Part shown: positions 6,423-8,244 of the stretch, in pieces
Layout: each line of letters opens with the position of its first letter
Position numbering within the stretch: the first letter of the stretch is position 1
The notes under the pieces: generated by a model
The model's input: only the letters and a program-made list of their open reading frames with translations
The model's database searches: none
What the model was told of the DNA's origin: nothing
Position numbers and translations under genes: made by a program
Origin: an uncultured Oscillibacter sp.
GTDB lineage: Bacteria; Bacillota; Clostridia; Oscillospirales; Oscillospiraceae
Direction: 5' to 3'
DNA: 8,244 nucleotides
NCBI GenBank assembly: GCA_948435975.1
Contig: CAOJHG010000073.1
Location: 1-8,244 of the forward strand

Positions 6423-6797
6423 ATGAATCAGACGATCACTTCCCCTAACGCTCCCGCCGCAGTCGGCCCCTACTGCCACGCGAAGCTGGCGGGCGGGACG
6501 CTGTACGCCTCCGGCCAGCTAGGCTTGATCCCCGCCACAGGCCAGCTCCCTGAAGGCGTGGAAGCCCAGGCGGCCCAGGCCCTGGAGAATCTGAAAGCGG
6601 TCCTGGAGGCAGCCGGGATGGGCCTTTCAGATGTGGTGAAAACGACGGTATTCCTGGCGGATATCAACGACTTTGCCGCCATCAACGCGATTTACGCCAA
6701 ATACTTCCCCGGCGAGGCTCCGGCGCGTTCCTGCGTTCAGGCGGCCGCGCTGCCGAAGGACGCGCTTTTTGAAATCGAGGCCGTCGCCGTCAAATAA
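6423..6797 (+). CDS. ridA: RidA family enamine/imine deaminase
   Basis: The 124-aa product matches RidA (YjgF/YER057c/UK114), which hydrolyses reactive 2-aminoacrylate-type enamines released by PLP enzymes such as threonine/serine dehydratases and so protects other PLP enzymes. Visible marks are the N-terminal APAAVGPY, LYASGQLGLIP, the VVKTTVFLADINDFAAINAIY helix region and the C-terminal signature ARSCVQAAALPKDALFEIEA, which includes the conserved substrate-binding arginine and the late glutamate. Length is typical, and the protein should act as a cytosolic trimer. AAAAGGAG (6406-6413) lies 9 nt before ATG 6423, which is preferred over an in-frame ATG at 6354 inside the promoter. It is a single-gene unit. 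Confidence 0.95.
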   Translation: MNQTITSPNAPAAVGPYCHAKLAGGTLYASGQLGLIPATGQLPEGVEAQAAQALENLKAVLEAAGMGLSDVVKTTVFLADINDFAAINAIYAKYFPGEAPARSCVQAAALPKDALFEIEAVAVK

Positions 6798-6808
6798 GCA
6801 AACAGCGG

Positions 6809-6856
6809 AACAGGCTTGCTTTCCAGGGGTCCCGGGCAGGAAAGCAAGCCTGTTTT
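6809..6856 (+). terminator. ridA terminator, between convergent genes
   Basis: A perfect 16-bp stem (6809-6824 with 6839-6854) with a 14-nt loop ends in a short T run (6853-6856). It begins 11 bp after the ridA stop and ends just before the stop of the convergent gene (6858). On the - strand only a broken T tract follows the stem, so it may stop the opposing transcript less efficiently. Confidence 0.85.
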
Positions 6857-6857
6857 C

Positions 6858-7811
6858 TCATTCAATCACAATATGTACCGACTCATGAAACTCCGGCTCC
6901 ACCAGTCCGGGAATGGAAACCGCATCCGTAAAACAGACCTCCTCTGCGTATTCCTTCAGTAAGGAGACAATATATGGATGGGGGCGCTCGTCCGGCCGGT
7001 CCGCCGCCTCGCAGACAACCGCAGTCTTTGGCTTCAGGCGGCTCAGAATCTTCCTCGTCGCCGAAGACAGGGACGCATGATGGGGCACTTTCAAAAGCTC
7101 GCAGGGCGTCAGCGTATCATTGTCCCAGGCCGGCGCGTATACATCGCCTCCCAAAACGATTTCCTTCCCATGGTAATACAGCCTCTGCCGCAGACTGGAT
7201 ATATTCATCATCTTTCCCCAGCGCATCAGGGAATACCGGTCCCGCTCCCCCCGAAACGCCGCATCATAGATTTCCTTCTGCCTGGGATACAGCGCCGGTT
7301 CGCCGCTCAGAATATCCATGGACAGCTCATCCGTCAGCCGCAGCGTCTCCACCTCCCGGCAGGGCAGCTCCACCATCTCCCGGACCCGCCCAGGATGCTC
7401 CCGGAGGGCCCTGGCATACAGGTCCACGCAGCGCAGCAGATTCCGGGCCGCTTTGGGAAGCCCGTTATCCCCGTCCGGCTCCAGGGGAACGCTGTCCGCC
7501 GGGGGGATATAGCTGCTCAGGAGCCGGTCCGCCTCCGCCGCCTCCAGTACCCGGCCCAGTCCGCCAATATGGTCCCGGTGGAAGTGGGTCACCAGCAGGA
7601 TATCCAGGTGGGAAACGCCGTTTTTCCGCAGAAAATCCCCGGCGTAAATGCGTTTCGAGCGGGGGTCCGGCGCTCTCTGATGGTCGTCCCGCACCAGATT
7701 ATCGTGTCCGCAGTCCACCAGCATAGCAAACCGCTGTCCGCCGTCCCCTTCCAGTTCCCGGACCAGGATGGAGTCCCCATTGCCCACATTGATGAAATCC
7801 AGCACCAGCAT
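6858..7811 (-). CDS. Stand-alone ComEC-like metallo-beta-lactamase-fold hydrolase
   Basis: The 317-aa product is a metallo-beta-lactamase-fold protein of the type found at the C-terminus of the competence protein ComEC/Rec2, without the ComEC membrane part. It starts with the typical strand DFINVGNGDSILV. It has the metal motif THFHRDHIGG (H76, H78, D80, H81), the NISSLRQRL segment (203-211), GGDVY (221-225, D223 a likely metal ligand) and KVPHHAS (H244, H245). There is no signal peptide or membrane helix, so it should be cytosolic. Family knowledge points to a phosphodiesterase or nuclease; the substrate cannot be read from sequence. The start at 7811 has only a weak AGGGGG-type site, and no nearby better start is evident. 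It is a single gene, not in a visible competence or defence cluster. Confidence 0.88.
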   Translation of the reverse strand: MLVLDFINVGNGDSILVRELEGDGGQRFAMLVDCGHDNLVRDDHQRAPDPRSKRIYAGDFLRKNGVSHLDILLVTHFHRDHIGGLGRVLEAAEADRLLSSYIPPADSVPLEPDGDNGLPKAARNLLRCVDLYARALREHPGRVREMVELPCREVETLRLTDELSMDILSGEPALYPRQKEIYDAAFRGERDRYSLMRWGKMMNISSLRQRLYYHGKEIVLGGDVYAPAWDNDTLTPCELLKVPHHASLSSATRKILSRLKPKTAVVCEAADRPDERPHPYIVSLLKEYAEEVCFTDAVSIPGLVEPEFHESVHIVIE

Positions 7812-7863
7812 ATCCGCGCCCCCTGTCTCTCTTCTTTTTCCTTATAAGAAATTTGTTTCCTAT

Positions 7864-7892
7864 ACGATATCACACCCCAGAGGCCCATGCAA
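7864..7892 (-). promoter_or_regulatory. Probable promoter of the metallo-beta-lactamase-fold gene
   Basis: On the - strand TTGCAT (7887-7892), a 17-bp spacer and TATCGT (7864-7869) with an upstream TG form an extended -10 type promoter, giving a leader of about 45 nt. The -10 box departs from consensus at two positions. Confidence 0.45.
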
Positions 7893-8041
7893 CCAAAAGC
7901 GGGCGCACCGGACCGCCAAATTTTGTTGCGGAATTTTGACACCCTGACCAATGCCGCCCATCTGCTTCCGAGCGCGGGCCAGCTTATCGCCGGAGAGCGC
8001 TTCTTGATTCCCCGGACCTGCAAAAACCGCTGGAAAAACGG
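7893..8041 (+). other. Non-coding spacer between two divergent promoters
   Basis: This part of the 363-bp gene-free stretch holds no credible coding frame: a 60-codon frame at 7887-8069 has no ribosome binding site and spans a promoter. The only structure I see is AACCG (8025-8029) with CGGTT (8039-8043), a short inverted repeat touching the -35 box of the next promoter that could be an operator or chance. Confidence 0.4.
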
Positions 8042-8070
8042 TTGCATTCCTGTCCCAGCCCTGCTATAAT
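8042..8070 (+). promoter_or_regulatory. Promoter of the HAD-family gene
   Basis: TTGCAT (8042-8047), a 17-bp spacer and a perfect TATAAT (8065-8070) preceded by TG (extended -10) form a strong promoter. Transcription should start near 8077, leaving a leader of about 98 nt. Confidence 0.88.
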
Positions 8071-8106
8071 CCTAAAAGCATTGATAGAGATAGAGTAAGC
8101 GGCGGT

Positions 8107-8155
8107 GCAGGAATGGGTCTCACGTCTCTCCCCTCGTCCGGCTGGAGATTTCTGC
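8107..8155 (+). promoter_or_regulatory. Possible structured leader before the HAD-family gene
   Basis: GCAGGAAT (8107-8114) can pair with ATTTCTGC (8148-8155), one G-U pair included, enclosing a possible GGG (8115-8117) with CCC hairpin. It sits between the promoter and the ribosome binding site at 8163-8169. I recognise no riboswitch class in it. Confidence 0.3.
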
Positions 8156-8174
8156 GGCGCGGAAAGGAGCAGTC

Positions 8175-8244
8175 ATGAAAAAGGGTGCGATTTTTGATAT
8201 GGATGGCCTGCTGTTTGATACAGAGCGGGTATACCAGGACGGTT
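8175..8244 (+). CDS. HAD-superfamily phosphatase, N-terminus only (runs off window)
   Basis: Only 23 codons are present. They contain motif I of haloacid dehalogenase-like hydrolases, FDMDGLLFDTE, whose first aspartate (D8) is the nucleophile and second (D10) the acid/base. The DGLLFDTE form is typical of subfamily IA enzymes such as beta-phosphoglucomutase-like and sugar-phosphate phosphatases. AAAGGAG (8163-8169) lies 5 nt before the ATG. The cap domain and other motifs lie outside the window, so the substrate cannot be judged. Confidence 0.88.
   Translation, partial: MKKGAIFDMDGLLFDTERVYQDG

Noticed and set aside
7887..8069. Small protein of 60 codons on the + strand
   Set aside because: It has no ribosome binding site, overlaps predicted promoters at both ends and has no protein-like features.
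8077..8174. T-box riboswitch upstream of the HAD gene, suggested by GATAGAG...AGAGTAAG
   Set aside because: There is no T-box sequence, no specifier domain of adequate length and no terminator before the start codon.
1..8244. CRISPR array, insertion sequence, tRNA or rRNA
   Set aside because: No regularly spaced repeats, transposase motifs, terminal inverted repeats or tRNA-like folds were seen on either strand.

Overview
The window looks like chromosome of a fairly GC-rich Clostridia member, most likely a gut Oscillospiraceae-type Firmicute. This rests on strong AGGAGG-type ribosome binding sites, Firmicutes-like S2, EF-Ts, L10 and L7/L12 proteins, a Firmicutes-style L10 leader with attenuator, and a Gram-positive type of VirD4 protein. 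The lineage is inferred from protein character; no search was run.

Layout. (1) Positions 1-2992 are the right-hand end of an accessory, conjugation-related operon on the + strand: the tail of an unrecognised gene, a 154-aa unrecognised gene, and a 740-aa VirD4/TraG-like coupling ATPase that lacks the usual N-terminal membrane helices and carries a roughly 325-aa C-terminal extension of unknown function. A terminator (3002-3039) closes it. No integrase, relaxase or attachment site is visible here. (2) Positions 3107-5003 hold the rpsB-tsf operon (ribosomal protein S2, elongation factor Ts), with its own promoter, a 5' leader that can fold into a three-way junction, and a strong terminator. (3) Positions 5027-6295 hold the rplJ-rplL operon on the - strand (L10 and L7/L12, the ribosomal stalk), tail to tail with tsf. 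It has its own near-consensus promoter, an L10-type leader and an intrinsic attenuator that can be switched by an 8-nt alternative pairing. (4) ridA (6423-6797, +) diverges from rplJ and converges on a stand-alone ComEC-like metallo-beta-lactamase-fold gene (6858-7811, -), with one long hairpin between them. (5) A 363-bp non-coding stretch carries two outward-facing promoters. It leads to the first 23 codons of a HAD-family phosphatase (8175 to the window end, +).

How it works together. Everything from 3107 to 6797 is core metabolism: two translation operons, each with a structured leader suited to feedback by its own ribosomal protein, and a housekeeping deaminase. The most informative signals are the rplJ attenuator, the rpsB leader fold, the separation of rplJL from its usual nusG/rplKA and rpoBC neighbours, and the junction between a C-rich accessory operon and G-rich core genes near position 3000. 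I see no CRISPR array, insertion sequence, tRNA or rRNA. I did not find convincing evidence of an entirely new system; the VirD4-like protein with its unknown tail and two unknown upstream partners comes closest.
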